Shown: in pieces, positions 18,521 through 28,075 of the stretch
Numbering within the stretch: position 1 is the first letter of the stretch
How the letters are laid out: the number at the start of each line of letters is the position of its first letter
NCBI GenBank assembly: GCA_963838235.1
Contig: CAWIQJ010000006.1
Span: forward strand, 868,001 to 932,000
Origin: JAFECT01 sp963838235
Lineage (GTDB): Bacteria; Pseudomonadota; Alphaproteobacteria; Caulobacterales; Caulobacteraceae
DNA length: 64,000 nt
Direction: 5' to 3'
The notes under the pieces: model-generated
What the model saw: the letters and a program-made list of their open reading frames with translations, nothing else
Told to the model about the DNA's origin: nothing
Databases searched by the model: none
Made by a program: the position numbers and the translations under genes

Positions 18521-19261
18521 ATGAATCCCATCGTCCTGATCCCCGCGCGGATGGCCGCGACCCGGCTGCCCGACAAGCCCCTGGCCGAGATCGGCGGGGT
18601 CCCGATGATCGTCCGCGTGCTGCGGCGCGCCGAGGCCGCCGGCGTGGGGCCTGTGGCGGTCGCCGCCGGTGATTCGGCCATCGTCGAAGCGGTGGAGAAA
18701 GCGGGCGGCCGCGCCGTCCTGACCGACCCGGGCCTGGCCTCGGGCTCCGACCGGATTCGTGCGGCGCTGCAAGCGCTCGACCCGGACGGCCGCTGCGACG
18801 CGGTGATCAATCTGCAGGGCGACATGCCCTTCGTGGATCCCAACGTTATCAGTCTCACCGCGCGGCTCCTGGCCGAGGTCCCCGCCTGCGACATCGCCAC
18901 CGTGGTCGCCGCCGAAGCGTCGCGCGACGACCGAACCAACCCCGACGTGGTGAAGGCCGTGCTCGCCATGGAGCCGTCCGGTGAACGGGGCAGGGCGCTC
19001 TATTTCACCCGCTCGACGCTTTACGGCGACGCAACCGTGTGGCGCCACGTGGGCATCTACGGCTATCGCCGCTCAGCCCTGATGCGCTTCACCGAGCTTA
19101 AGCCGTCGCCGCTGGAGATGCGCGAAAAGCTCGAACAACTTCGCGCCCTGGAAGCGGGGTTGCAGATCTGGGCCGCGGTGACCGTCCAGGCGCCGATCTC
19201 CGTCGACACGGCCGCCGATCTCGAAGCCGCCCGCGCTTACGCGCGCCAGACCGAAACCTGA
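18521..19261 (+). CDS. kdsB: 3-deoxy-manno-octulosonate cytidylyltransferase
   Basis: CMP-Kdo synthetase (246 residues) activates Kdo for lipopolysaccharide core synthesis. The N-terminus NPIVLIPARMAATRLPDKPL is the nucleotide-binding signature. AVINLQGDMPFVDP carries the metal-binding Asp, and HVGIYGYRRSALMRF and KLEQLRALEAG are further family motifs. A long in-frame extension upstream is not coding, since it runs through the divergent cytochrome gene. The next gene starts 16 bases later on the same strand. Confidence 0.95.
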   Translation: MNPIVLIPARMAATRLPDKPLAEIGGVPMIVRVLRRAEAAGVGPVAVAAGDSAIVEAVEKAGGRAVLTDPGLASGSDRIRAALQALDPDGRCDAVINLQGDMPFVDPNVISLTARLLAEVPACDIATVVAAEASRDDRTNPDVVKAVLAMEPSGERGRALYFTRSTLYGDATVWRHVGIYGYRRSALMRFTELKPSPLEMREKLEQLRALEAGLQIWAAVTVQAPISVDTAADLEAARAYARQTET

Positions 19262-19277
19262 AGGGAGCGCCGCCCCA

Positions 19278-20816
19278 ATGACCGGTCAAGACGATCGTTG
19301 GTCGGCGGCATGGCGGCTTCTTCCGGACTATCTCGGCGCGCATGTGTTGCTCAGCGCCGCAGCGCTGGCGCTCGGTTTCCTGATCGCCGCGCCGCTCGCC
19401 GTTCTGGCGTCGCGCAACCACGCGGTGCGCATCGGCGCGCTCGGCGTCGCGGGCCTGATCCAGACCATTCCGTCGCTGGCGCTGCTGGCGCTGTTCTATC
19501 CGCTGTTGTTGCTGCTGTCGGCGGCGAGCAAGGCGGTGTTCGGCGCAGGCTTCTCCGCGCTCGGCTTCCTGCCGTCGCTGCTGGCGCTCACCCTCTATTC
19601 CATGCTGCCGATCCTCAGGAACGGCACGGCCGCCCTGCGCGGCGTGCCCAAGGGTCTCGACGAAGCCGGCCGTTCGCTCGGCTTCTCAGGCTGGCAGCGC
19701 CTGTTCCTGATCGAGGCGCCGGTGGCCGCGCCGGTGTTCATGGCCGGCGTGCGCACCTCGGCGGTGTGGGTGGTGGGGACCGCGACCCTGGCGACGCCGG
19801 TGGGCCAGACCAGCCTGGGCAACTACATCTTCACCGGCCTGCAGACCGAGAACTGGGTGTTCGTGATCTTCGGCTGCGTCGCCTCGGCCGGCCTGGCGCT
19901 GATCGCCGACGGCCTGCTCGCCCTCATCGAATCCGGCGCCGCGAAAAGCGACGGCAAGCGCATGCTGGCGGGCTTCGCGGGCCTGCTGCTCGGAACCGCG
20001 GCGGCGACCGCGCCGCTGATCCACCCGGCCCAGGCGACCTATGTCGTGGGCGCCAAAAACTTCAGCGAACAGTTCATCCTCGCCGCCCTGATCGACAGAC
20101 GCTTGGGCGCCGCCGGCGCCAAGACCGACCTGCGCGAAGGCCTCGGCTCCGCCGTAGCCTTCCGCGCGCTAGCCGCGAACGACATCGACGTCTACGTGGA
20201 TTATTCCGGCACCCTGTGGACCAATGTGCTCGGCCGCAAGGATTCGCCGCCGCGCGCGGTGATGCTGAGCGAACTGACGCAGGAGCTGAAGCGGCGCTAC
20301 GGCGTGACGGTGGTCGGCCCGCTCGGCTTCGAAAACGCCTATGCGCTCGCGATGACCCAGACGCGCGCCAACGCCCTGCACATCCACACCATCGCCGACC
20401 TCGCGCAACAGGCGCCGGACCTGGTCATGGGCGCCGACGTGGAGTTCTTCTCCCGCCCGGAATGGGAGAAACTCGACGCCGCCTACGGCCTGAATTTCAA
20501 AGCCAAGAAATCCTTCCAGCCCACCTTCATGTACCGCGCGCTTGAAAGCGGCGACGTCGACGTCATCTCCGCCTTCTCCAGCGACGGCCGCATCGCCGCC
20601 GATCACCTGATCGTGCTGACCGACCCGAAGACCGCCATCCCGCCCTACGACGCAGTGATCCTGGTGTCCCCAAAACGCGCCCACGACACGCGCCTGCTCA
20701 ACGCGCTGCGCCCCCTGGTGAACAGCATCCCGGTGAACCAGATGCGCGCGGCGAACTACGCCGTCGACGGCAAGGGCGAAACTGCCGCGCAGGCGGCTTC
20801 TCTCCTCCCCCGTTGA
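19278..20816 (+). CDS. Fused osmoprotectant ABC permease and substrate-binding protein
   Basis: This 512-residue fusion, like OpuCB-OpuCC/YehYZ fusions, imports glycine betaine or related compounds. Residues 1-220 form an ABC permease with about five membrane segments and the EAA-like loop GVPKGLDEAGRSLGFSGWQR. After another membrane segment, a type II binding domain starts near VGAKNFSEQFILAALIDRRL and includes YVDYSGTLWTNVL and PPYDAVILVSPKRA. The ATP-binding subunit is not adjacent, unlike in most such operons. The 3' end runs into a family A repeat. Confidence 0.9.
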   Translation: MTGQDDRWSAAWRLLPDYLGAHVLLSAAALALGFLIAAPLAVLASRNHAVRIGALGVAGLIQTIPSLALLALFYPLLLLLSAASKAVFGAGFSALGFLPSLLALTLYSMLPILRNGTAALRGVPKGLDEAGRSLGFSGWQRLFLIEAPVAAPVFMAGVRTSAVWVVGTATLATPVGQTSLGNYIFTGLQTENWVFVIFGCVASAGLALIADGLLALIESGAAKSDGKRMLAGFAGLLLGTAAATAPLIHPAQATYVVGAKNFSEQFILAALIDRRLGAAGAKTDLREGLGSAVAFRALAANDIDVYVDYSGTLWTNVLGRKDSPPRAVMLSELTQELKRRYGVTVVGPLGFENAYALAMTQTRANALHIHTIADLAQQAPDLVMGADVEFFSRPEWEKLDAAYGLNFKAKKSFQPTFMYRALESGDVDVISAFSSDGRIAADHLIVLTDPKTAIPPYDAVILVSPKRAHDTRLLNALRPLVNSIPVNQMRAANYAVDGKGETAAQAASLLPR

Positions 20817-20998
20817 GCGGCAGCGAACGGGGGAGGTGTCGCGGAGCGACGGAGGGGGCGCGCCTCAGATGCGACGTCGAGCCGGCGTCGGCTGCCGCCG
20901 CCGCGGTGATAGATTGAGCGCTCCCGCTTCCTGCACGCCCCCTCCGTCGCTACGCTACACCTCCCCCGCGCGTCCCGCGCGCGGGAGGAGAGGGCGCC
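20803..20998. repeat. Family A palindromic repeat
   Basis: It starts inside the last codons of the ABC gene (ctcctcccccgttgagcggc) and continues with aacgggggagg, then an inverted distant copy (ccccctccgtcgctacgcta ... gggaggagaggg). The stop codon of the transporter lies inside the first hairpin. Confidence 0.7.
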
Positions 20999-21003
20999 GT
21001 CAG

Positions 21004-21945
21004 CTAAGACCCAAACCCGCCGGCCCAAGCCTTCAGCAAATGGTGTGCAATCGCCAGCGGCGGCGCGATCGCCACCGGCGCGCCAACGTCCCCCGCCACC
21101 ATCGCCTTCGCTTCGTCGCGGGTGAACCAGCGCACCTCTTCCAGCTCGCTCTCATCGGCGTGGGCGTCGTCGTTCTCCACCTCGGCGATCAGGCCGATCA
21201 TCAGGTTCGACGGCCACGGCCACGGCTGACTGGAATGATAAACAACCCGGCGCGTCTGCAACCCCGCCTCTTCCTTCAGCTCGCGCGCACAGGCCTCCTC
21301 GATCGACTCCCCCGGTTCGACGAACCCCGCCAGCGCCGACATGCGCCCCTTCGGCCAGGACGCGGCGCGGCCCAACAGGCACCGCTCGCCGAACACCGGC
21401 AGCATGATGGTCACCGGGTCTGTGCGCGGAAAATGTTCCGCCTTGCAGTTCGGACACACGCGTTTCCACCCGCCGTCGGCGATCTCGCTCGCGTGGCCGC
21501 AGACCGAGCAGTAGCGATGCCGCCGGCGCCAGTCGAACAGGCTCTTCGCGGTCGCGGCGATCCCCGCCTCGGGCCCCGGCAGGACGAGCGCCAGGCCGCG
21601 CAACTCCTCGAACCGGCCCAGCCCGTTCAGCGGCCCGTCCGCCGGATCGGCGGTCCCTTCGAACTCGACCGCGAAGACAGGCGTCTGCCCGTGCAGCCCC
21701 AGAAACAGCATCCGCTCCGCATCGCCGCGCACCGCGTCGCGCGCCAGGTCCGCGCGCAGATAGGCGAGCCGGCGGCCATCGCCGTTCGGCGCATCCTCCA
21801 CCAGCGGCATGCCGGTCCACAGCGCCACGGCGATCGCCTCGGCGTTGGCGGACTGTTTCTCCAGCCACGAAGGATCGGTCCGGAAATCCCCGCCGCGGTC
21901 CAGCGGATTACCCGAAAACGTATTGACGTAGCGCTCCAGCGGCAT
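21004..21945 (-). CDS. nudC: NAD(+) diphosphatase / NADH pyrophosphatase NudC
   Basis: This 313-residue Nudix hydrolase splits NADH or removes NAD caps from RNA. An N-terminal NUDIX-like domain is followed by a four-Cys zinc ribbon (CSVCGHASEIADGGWKRVCP, then NCKAEHFPRTDPVTIML). The Nudix box is GFVEPGESIEEACARELKEE. The SQPWPWPSNLMIGL motif (SQPWPFPxS type) is diagnostic for NudC. It is the only gene on this strand here. Confidence 0.95.
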   Translation of the reverse strand: MPLERYVNTFSGNPLDRGGDFRTDPSWLEKQSANAEAIAVALWTGMPLVEDAPNGDGRRLAYLRADLARDAVRGDAERMLFLGLHGQTPVFAVEFEGTADPADGPLNGLGRFEELRGLALVLPGPEAGIAATAKSLFDWRRRHRYCSVCGHASEIADGGWKRVCPNCKAEHFPRTDPVTIMLPVFGERCLLGRAASWPKGRMSALAGFVEPGESIEEACARELKEEAGLQTRRVVYHSSQPWPWPSNLMIGLIAEVENDDAHADESELEEVRWFTRDEAKAMVAGDVGAPVAIAPPLAIAHHLLKAWAGGFGS

Positions 21946-22105
21946 GGCCCGTGACTTAACCCCTCCGGCGCGCCGCGCGAACCCCCTTCCTCCGTGTTCA
22001 AATAGCGTCGCCCGCCACCCTCTCGCCGCCGTCCCCGGTCACCAGACTGTCGCTTGACGGTCGGGCCGCCTCGTGCGGTCTGCGGGGAGCGAGTGGGAGG
22101 CTTCG

Positions 22106-22513
22106 ATGTTCGGTAAAGCTTTGAGTGCGGGCGCAGTCGCAGCCCTGATCGCAACCGCCGCCTTCGCGGCCCCCTCCGACTGGGCCGCCGCCCAGCTCAA
22201 GGAAATGGACGGCGCCGGCTTCGGCGCTCCGGTCGCCGACCTGACCTTCGAAGGCGCCGCGCCCCAGGGCAAGACCGGCGAAACCACCGTGACCATCCCG
22301 GCTGAGGGCCGGTACGCCCTGGTCGCCTCCTGCGGCGAGGACTGCGCCGACATCGGCCTGATCCTGCAGCAGAACGGCCAGACCGTGGCCGAGGGCGTCA
22401 CCGGCTTCAAAGCCGTCCTGAAGCCCGGCGCCTACCAGCTCATCATCGGCTTCGACAACTGCAAGTCCGCCCAGTGCCGCTGGGTCGTGCGCGCCTACCA
22501 GCCCAAACCATGA
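22106..22513 (+). CDS. Small secreted protein of unknown function
   Basis: This 135-residue protein starts at MFGKALSAGAVAALIATAAF after GGGAGG. A signal peptide is cut near AFAAPSDW. The mature part has a beta-rich look (GKTGETTVTIPAEGRYALVA) and two Cys pairs, SCGEDCAD and FDNCKSAQCRW, likely disulphides. The final stop overlaps the next gene by ATGA. It resembles pre-peptidase C-terminal-like beta domains only weakly, and I do not assign a function. Confidence 0.75.
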   Translation: MFGKALSAGAVAALIATAAFAAPSDWAAAQLKEMDGAGFGAPVADLTFEGAAPQGKTGETTVTIPAEGRYALVASCGEDCADIGLILQQNGQTVAEGVTGFKAVLKPGAYQLIIGFDNCKSAQCRWVVRAYQPKP

Positions 22514-22812
22514 GTGCTGTCGACGACGACCCCATCCTCGGCCGCTTCGCCGACCCCCTGGCCGCCTGGCTGAACCGCAGCGCCGACCAGATTCGTCAGG
22601 ACGGCCTCACCGACGACGATTTCGACGAGGGCCTTGAGATCACCTTCGCCGACGGCTCCCACGCCCAGTTCAACGGCGCCTTCCTGGTGACCAGCACGGA
22701 CGGCCAGTCGGTCGCGGTCTTCACCCAGGCCTGCGGCTACTTCGAATTCACCGCCGCCCAGATCGACTTCGCCTCCGCCTCCCGGCCCGTCTTCGGCCCC
22801 ACCGCCGACTGA
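22510..22812 (+). CDS. Small hypothetical protein
   Basis: This 100-residue acidic protein is coupled to the upstream secreted protein by an ATGA overlap. It reads MSAVDDDPILGRFADPLAAW and includes LEITFADGSHAQFNGAFLVT and VFTQACGYFEFTAAQIDFAS. There is no signal peptide or membrane segment. The overlap suggests a shared expression need, but I recognise no family. Confidence 0.7.
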   Translation: MSAVDDDPILGRFADPLAAWLNRSADQIRQDGLTDDDFDEGLEITFADGSHAQFNGAFLVTSTDGQSVAVFTQACGYFEFTAAQIDFASASRPVFGPTAD

Positions 22813-22820
22813 ATCCGGCA

Positions 22821-23140
22821 AGGAAGAGAGTCCACGGACCCACACGGAAACACACGGACGGGTCGCGGGGCGGTGCGGCGTCGCGTCAGACAAGAATTGC
22901 CCACGAAAAACACGAAAAACACGAACGCTGGGGCGGGCCGGGGCGCGAGGCCGGGGATCGATTGCGGCGCGAAGCGCCGCCTTAAGCTGGGTCAGGTCGA
23001 GAGGGCCAAGTCACAGGGGCGCTCGTGTTTTTCGTGGGCAATCTTTCTTCCGGGTCGCGCCCGGCCGGCCAGCGACGCACTGCCGCAACCCCAGCTTTTC
23101 CGTGTGTGTCCGTGTGGGTCCGTGGACCCCCTTCTTCCTT
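22821..23140. repeat. Nested family B repeat
   Basis: Two inverted repeats are nested. The outer arms (tccacggacccacacggaaa from 22831; tgtgtccgtgtgggtccgtg ending near 23124) follow a CACACGGA pattern. The inner arms (cccacgaaaaacacgaaaaa near 22900; cgtgtttttcgtgggc ending at 23039) follow CACGAAAA. The centre holds a small palindrome, ggcggcgcttcg-type (gcggcgcgaagcgccgcc). No coding signal. Confidence 0.75.
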
Positions 23141-23178
23141 ACAGCCTTGCGCCCCCCGCCCGGGACCGCGATATTAGG

Positions 23179-23276
23179 GGTGGAGACTGGCGCGGACGAT
23201 GGCCTCGCCAACCCGGTCAGGTCCGGAAGGAAGCAGCCGCAACGAGATCACCCTCGGGTCGATGTCAGTCTCCACC
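23179..23276 (+). ncRNA. ffs: Small signal recognition particle RNA (4.5S)
   Basis: The conserved SRP loop is present (ggtcaggtccggaaggaagc, then agcc), flanked by complementary arms: ggtggagact at the 5' end pairs with agtctccacc at the 3' end. The predicted length is about 98 bases, right for alphaproteobacterial 4.5S RNA. It lies directly before dnaX, the classic order ffs-dnaX-ybaB. It binds Ffh to target membrane proteins. Confidence 0.95.
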
Positions 23277-23293
23277 TCCCTCCTCAGGCCACG

Positions 23294-25096
23294 ATGACCG
23301 ACGCGGATCTCACCCTGGAAACCGACGACCCCGGGCGTGAAGAGCCGGCGCGCGACGACAACACCTCCGACATGTTTGGCGGGACCCCGGCTGCGGCCCC
23401 CAGCTCCGACGGCGGCGCCTACACCGTCCTCGCCCGCAAATACCGCCCGCGCACCTTCGAGGACCTGATCGGCCAGGAGGCCATGGTCAGGACCCTGACC
23501 AACGCCTTCGCCACCGGCCGCATCGCCCACGCCTTCATGCTCACCGGCGTGCGCGGCGTGGGCAAGACCACCACCGCGCGCCTGCTCGCCCGCGCGCTCA
23601 ACTACGACACCGACAGCATCCACCAACCGTCGGTGGACCTCGCCGTCGAAGGCCGCCACTGCCGCTCGATCATCGAGGGCCGTCACATCGACGTGCTCGA
23701 ACTCGACGCCGCCTCGCGCACCAAGGTCGACGAGATGCGCGAGCTGCTCGACGGCGTGCGCTACGCCCCGGTGGAGGCGCGCTACAAGGTCTATGTCATC
23801 GACGAAGTGCACATGCTGTCGACGGCGGCGTTCAACGCCCTGCTGAAGACCCTGGAAGAACCGCCGCCGCACGCCAAGTTCATCTTCGCCACCACCGAGA
23901 TCCGCAAGGTCCCGGTCACCATCCTCTCACGCACCCAGCGCTTCGACCTGCGCCGCGTCGAACCCGAGGTGCTGGTCAAGCACCTGGAAAAGGTCACCGC
24001 TGCAGAAGGCGCCCTGGTCGAAACCGACGGCCTCGCCCTGATCGCGCGCGCCGCCGAAGGCTCCGTGCGCGACGGCCTCTCCCTGCTCGACCAGGCCCTG
24101 GTCCAGGCCGACCGCGGCCAGATCGTCAAGGCCGAGGTGGTGCGCGACATGCTGGGCCTGGCCGACCGCGCCCAGACCATCGCCCTGTTCGAGAGCCTGC
24201 TCGGCGGCCGCACGGCGGAAGCGCTGGAACAGTTCCGCACCCTCTACGGCTTCGGCGCCGATCCGGCGCAGATCGTCTCCGACCTGCTCGAACACGCGCA
24301 CGGAACTACCGTCGCCAAGACCCTGGGCCCCGACGCCACCCGCCTGCCCAACGACCAGGCGCAACGCCTCGCCGCCCTCGGCGCCGCGGTCAGTGCAGGC
24401 TCGCTGGCCCGCGTCTGGCAAATGCTGCTCAAGGCCTACGACGAAGTGCGCCGCGCGCCCGACCCCACCGCCGCGAGCGAAATGGCCATCGTGCGCATCG
24501 CCTATGCGTCCGACCTGCCCGGCCCGGAAGAGGCGCTGAAGCGTCTGCAAGCGGGTAACGCGCCGAGCGGTGGTGGAAGCGCGCCGTCCGGTGGAGGCGG
24601 GGGTTCGGGAACCGTCGCGCAGTTCGGCGCACGCGCCGCGCCCCGCATGGTCGCCGCAGCGGCGACCGACGTGCTGGCCGCACCGCAATCCTTCGACGAG
24701 GTCGTGGCGCTGATCGCCGCCAAGCGCGACATCGGACTGAAGCTCGATGTCGACCGCTTCGTACGCCTCATAGCCTTCCGCCCCGGCGCGCTCGAGTTCG
24801 AGCCCGCCCCCAAATGCCCGCCCGACCTGGCTCGCCGCCTCGCCATGCGCCTGCGCGAATGGACCGGCCAGACCTGGCTGGTCGCAGCCCAAGGGGGCGG
24901 CGGCGCCGAAAGCCAGTGGGAGCGCGAACGCCGCGAAAAGGCCCAGACCAAGGCCGAAATCGAAAACGACCCCTTCGTCCTCGACATAAAGCGCGCCTTC
25001 CCCGGCGCCGAAGTCATCACCGTCACCGACCGCGCCATCGAATCCCCGCCCGCACCCAACGCCGGCACGACCGCGGACAGCGACGAGGAGGACTAG
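23294..25096 (+). CDS. dnaX: DNA polymerase III subunit tau/gamma
   Basis: This 600-residue clamp-loader ATPase starts at MTDADLTLETDDPGREEPAR; the open frame extends upstream through ffs and is not coding there. Walker A is GVRGVGKTTTARLL from residue 85, and Walker B/DExH is YVIDEVHMLSTAAFNALLK. Sensor and Arg finger are in ILSRTQRFDLRRV. The zinc module between them is reduced: of the four Cys expected, only the one in GRHCRSI remains. The C-terminus is a tau-type extension with Gly/Ser linkers. It lies 17 bases after ffs and is followed by repeats, then ybaB. Confidence 0.95.
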   Translation: MTDADLTLETDDPGREEPARDDNTSDMFGGTPAAAPSSDGGAYTVLARKYRPRTFEDLIGQEAMVRTLTNAFATGRIAHAFMLTGVRGVGKTTTARLLARALNYDTDSIHQPSVDLAVEGRHCRSIIEGRHIDVLELDAASRTKVDEMRELLDGVRYAPVEARYKVYVIDEVHMLSTAAFNALLKTLEEPPPHAKFIFATTEIRKVPVTILSRTQRFDLRRVEPEVLVKHLEKVTAAEGALVETDGLALIARAAEGSVRDGLSLLDQALVQADRGQIVKAEVVRDMLGLADRAQTIALFESLLGGRTAEALEQFRTLYGFGADPAQIVSDLLEHAHGTTVAKTLGPDATRLPNDQAQRLAALGAAVSAGSLARVWQMLLKAYDEVRRAPDPTAASEMAIVRIAYASDLPGPEEALKRLQAGNAPSGGGSAPSGGGGGSGTVAQFGARAAPRMVAAAATDVLAAPQSFDEVVALIAAKRDIGLKLDVDRFVRLIAFRPGALEFEPAPKCPPDLARRLAMRLREWTGQTWLVAAQGGGGAESQWERERREKAQTKAEIENDPFVLDIKRAFPGAEVITVTDRAIESPPAPNAGTTADSDEED

Positions 25097-25103
25097 CCCT
25101 ATT

Positions 25104-25359
25104 ATTTCCGCTCATCCCGGCGAATGCCGGGACCCAGATCGTAAGGCGCCGTCATTATAATTTTGTCCGTCATCCCGGGCTTGTCCCGGGACCCGCGGCC
25201 AGTATTCAGGCTCTTCTGGCGGCAGGTTCGCGCAAGCGCTCACACAGCCCTAACAGCGCGCTGATGCGCAGGCCCCGGCACAAGGCCGGGGTGACGGATA
25301 ATTGGGGGAGTGCGGAGCCTTACGATCTGGGTCCCGGCATTCGCCGGGATGAGCGGAAC
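25104..25359. repeat. Family C repeat pair between dnaX and ybaB
   Basis: Outer arms (tccgctcatcccggcgaatg at the left, gcattcgccgggatgagcgg ending at 25357) enclose a second inverted pair (gtcatcccgggcttgtcccg with the near copy ggccccggcacaaggccggg). The repeat separates dnaX from ybaB, so ybaB may need its own promoter. Bases 25360-25427 show nothing further. Confidence 0.8.
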
Positions 25360-25427
25360 AAAAAGGCGTCGTTGGTCCATTTGTGATTGTCTGCGCTCCC
25401 AACCCAACCACCTGAGCCCGTAGCCCC

Positions 25428-25748
25428 ATGCCCGACTTCAACGCCCTGATGAAACAGGCCCAGGCCATGCAGGACAAGCTGCAGGCCGCTCAGGCCCGCC
25501 TCGCCGAAACCACGGTCGAAGGCTCCTCCGGCGGCGGCATGGTGAAACTGACCCTGAAGGGCGCCGGCGAACTGACGTCCCTGACCATCGACCCGTCGCT
25601 GCTCACCCCCGACGAAGCAGAAATCCTCGCCGACCTGATCGTCGCCGCCCACGCCGACGCCAAGAAAAAACTCGACGCCGTGCAACAGGAAGCCATGCGC
25701 GACGCCGCCGGCCCCTTCGCGGGCCAGATCCCGGGATTGGGGTTCTGA
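25428..25748 (+). CDS. ybaB: Nucleoid-associated protein YbaB/EbfC
   Basis: This 106-residue DNA-binding protein of the YbaB family includes DFNALMKQAQAMQDKLQAAQ, VEGSSGGGMVKLTLKGAGEL and DLIVAAHADAKKKLDAVQQE. It normally sits in a dnaX-ybaB-recR operon. Here recR is not downstream but some 36 kb away on the other strand, which suggests a rearrangement. Confidence 0.95.
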   Translation: MPDFNALMKQAQAMQDKLQAAQARLAETTVEGSSGGGMVKLTLKGAGELTSLTIDPSLLTPDEAEILADLIVAAHADAKKKLDAVQQEAMRDAAGPFAGQIPGLGF

Positions 25749-25828
25749 AAAGGAACTGGAACCACGAAGCGCACGAAGATGTCGCGGCCAATCATTTCGC
25801 CGAATGAGCGTGGTCAGCGTCTTTAAGA

Positions 25829-25982
25829 CTGCCCACGAAAAACACGAAAAGCACGAGCGAGCTCGACTCTCCAACGTTGCGGCGTCGCCCTTATCGCGCG
25901 CAAGGCGCGCATTCGATGACCTGGCGCAACGCCATCCTCCGCACCGCCGCGTTCGTGCCTTTTCGTGTTTTTCGTGGGCCTC
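25829..25982. repeat. Family B composite repeat
   Basis: The left arm (gcccacgaaaaacacgaaaa) and right arm (ttttcgtgtttttcgtgggc) are inverted copies. The interior shares the block tatcgcgcgcaaggcgcgca, followed by ttcgatga, with the copy at 28076-28350. A partial extra arm (accacgaagcgcacgaag) lies at 25761-25778. Confidence 0.75.
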
Positions 25983-25991
25983 TTTTCTTCT

Positions 25992-27211
25992 TCACGCCTC
26001 GCCGAGGTAAGCCGTCTCCCCGTGCAGCGCCGCGTCCAGGCCGCTTTCCTCCGCGGTCTGGTCGACCTTCACCGGCGTGACCAGGTTGATCAGCCACAGC
26101 ATGGCGTAGGTGAACCCGAACGCCCACACCGACGAAATGCCGATGGCGGCGAGCTGTTTCAAAAAGAACCCGGTCCCGCCCGCGATCAAACCATCGGCGC
26201 CGGCCGGATTGAACGCCACCGTCCCGAACACGCCCAACAGCACGATGCCCAGCGCGCCGCCGACCCCGTGCACGCCCCACACGTCGAGCGCATCGTCCCA
26301 CTTCAGCTTGTTCTTCAGCGCCACAGCGAAGTAACACACCACGCCCGCCGCCACGCCGATGATCACCGCCGACACCGGCGACACATAGCCCGCCGCCGGG
26401 GTGATGGTGGCCAGGCCGGCCACCGCGCCGGTCAACAGACCCACGAAGGTCGGCTTCTTTTCGAACCACCAGCCCATCGCCAGCCAGGCGATCGCGGCGA
26501 ACGACGCCGCCACGTCGGTGTTGAGGAAGGCCAGCGCCGTCACCCCGTCGACGCGGAACTCGCTGCCCGCATTGAAACCGTACCAGCCGAACCACAACAG
26601 GCCCGTGCCCAGCGCCACCAGCGGCACGCTGTGGGCGCCCCGTCCATCACCTTGCGCCGCCCGACATAGAGCACCGAGGCCAGCGCGGCCAGGCCCGCGG
26701 TGTTGTGCACCACGATGCCGCCGGCGAAATCCAGCACGCCCCACTTTTGCAAGAGGCCGCCGCCCCAGATCATGTGCACGAACGGGAAATAGACGAAGAA
26801 CAGCCACAGGGTCAGAAACAGCATATAGGCCTTGAACGACACCCGGTTGGCGAAGGCGCCGGTGATCAGCGCAGGCGTGATGATGGCGAACATCATCTGA
26901 TAGGCCACATGCACCAACAGCGGGATGCCCGGCGTCGGCGACGGCGTGTTCAGCGTGACACCGTGCAGGAACGCCAGGTTCAGATTGCCGATCACGCCAT
27001 GCACGTCGCCGGAAAAGCACAGCGAATACCCGCACACGAACCAGATCACCGTGGTCCAGCCCATCGAGGCGAAGGACTGCATCATGATGGCCAGCACGTT
27101 CTTGCGCCCGACCAGGCCGCCGTAGAAGAAGGCCAGCCCCGGGGTCATCAGCATGACCAGACTGCTGCACAGCAGCATGAAGCCGGTGTTGCCTGTGTCG
27201 ATATTCGCCAT
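25992..27211 (-). CDS. amtB: Ammonium transporter, one frameshift
   Basis: This Amt-family ammonium channel of about 405 residues has about 11 hydrophobic segments. It starts MANIDTGNTGFMLLCSSLVM after GGGAGG. Family motifs include TPGLAFFYGGLVGRKN, DFAGGIVVHNTAG, WFGWYGFNAGSE and WGVHGVGGALGIVLLGVF. The frame breaks near 26632 between VLYVGRRKVMDG and AHSVPLVALGTGLLWFGWYG. Adding one G to the local run of four restores the frame, so a homopolymer error is likely. No glnK lies next to it. It diverges from the TorF porin. Confidence 0.92.
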
Positions 27212-27317
27212 CGCGTTAACTCCCTCCCCCGAGAGAACGACTATGGTATACGCTTAGGCGAGCTTCGCAAATCTGGCGCAAACCCAAACGACGCTGGCAA
27301 AAGCGAGGGGAGGAACT

Positions 27318-28064
27318 GTGCTTTCGCGATCCGTCACAGCGGTCGCCCGGGCGGCGGCGCCCGTCGCCGCTTCGACCTTGGCCTTGGTCGTTCTGGGCGG
27401 CTCAGGCTCGGCCCGGGCCGCCGACGACGCGCCGTCCGTCGTCTTCAACGCCGGCGTTCAGAGCGACTACGTCTTCCGCGGCGTCAGCCAGACCGACGGC
27501 CGCGCCTCCGTCTTCGCCGGCGCCGACGCGACCTGGGGCCCGAGCTCAGGCCAGGTCTACGCCGGAACCTGGACCTCGAACCTCGATTTCAAACCCTTCG
27601 GCGACACCCACACCAACGAAGAGGTCGATCTCTACGCAGGCTGGCGCCCCAGCGTCGACGGCGTGTCGCTCGACCTCGGCGCCCAGTACTACGGCTATGT
27701 GAACCAACCCGCCGGCGGCCGCGTGGCCTTCACCGAAGTCTACGCCAAGGCGACCCGCGCCTTCGGCCCCGCGACCCTCGGCGCCTCGCTCTACTATTCC
27801 CCCCAGTTCACCGGCCACACCGGCGAAGCCTGGTACACCGAAGCCAACCTCGCCTACACAATTTCAAAAACCATCTCCGCCTCCGGCGCCGCAGGCCGCC
27901 AATCCATCGCCGCCGGCGGCAGCTACACCACCTGGAACGCCGGCCTCACCTGGACCCTCACCCCACACCTCTCGCTGGACGCCCGCTACTGGGACACCAA
28001 CCAACACAACTTCGGCACGCCCTACCACGCGCGAGCCGTCGCCGCGCTGAAAGCGACGTTCTAG
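27318..28064 (+). CDS. TorF family putative porin
   Basis: This 248-residue outer-membrane protein of the TIGR02001/TorF group starts at GTG after GGGGAGGA. The signal peptide ends near SARAADDAPS. The mature part opens with VVFNAGVQSDYVFRGVSQTD, the signature of the group (SDYVFRGVSQT), and consists of short amphipathic strands with Gly and aromatic residues, ending with Phe as outer-membrane barrels do (AALKATF). It diverges from amtB. Porins of this group often lie near nitrogen-uptake genes, so co-regulation is plausible but inferred. Confidence 0.88.
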   Translation: MLSRSVTAVARAAAPVAASTLALVVLGGSGSARAADDAPSVVFNAGVQSDYVFRGVSQTDGRASVFAGADATWGPSSGQVYAGTWTSNLDFKPFGDTHTNEEVDLYAGWRPSVDGVSLDLGAQYYGYVNQPAGGRVAFTEVYAKATRAFGPATLGASLYYSPQFTGHTGEAWYTEANLAYTISKTISASGAAGRQSIAAGGSYTTWNAGLTWTLTPHLSLDARYWDTNQHNFGTPYHARAVAALKATF

Positions 28065-28075
28065 ACGCAAGAATG

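Noticed and set aside
27212..27317. A sigma-54 promoter for amtB or the porin
   Set aside because: No TGGCAC-N5-TTGCA match was found on either strand in the 106-base gap.
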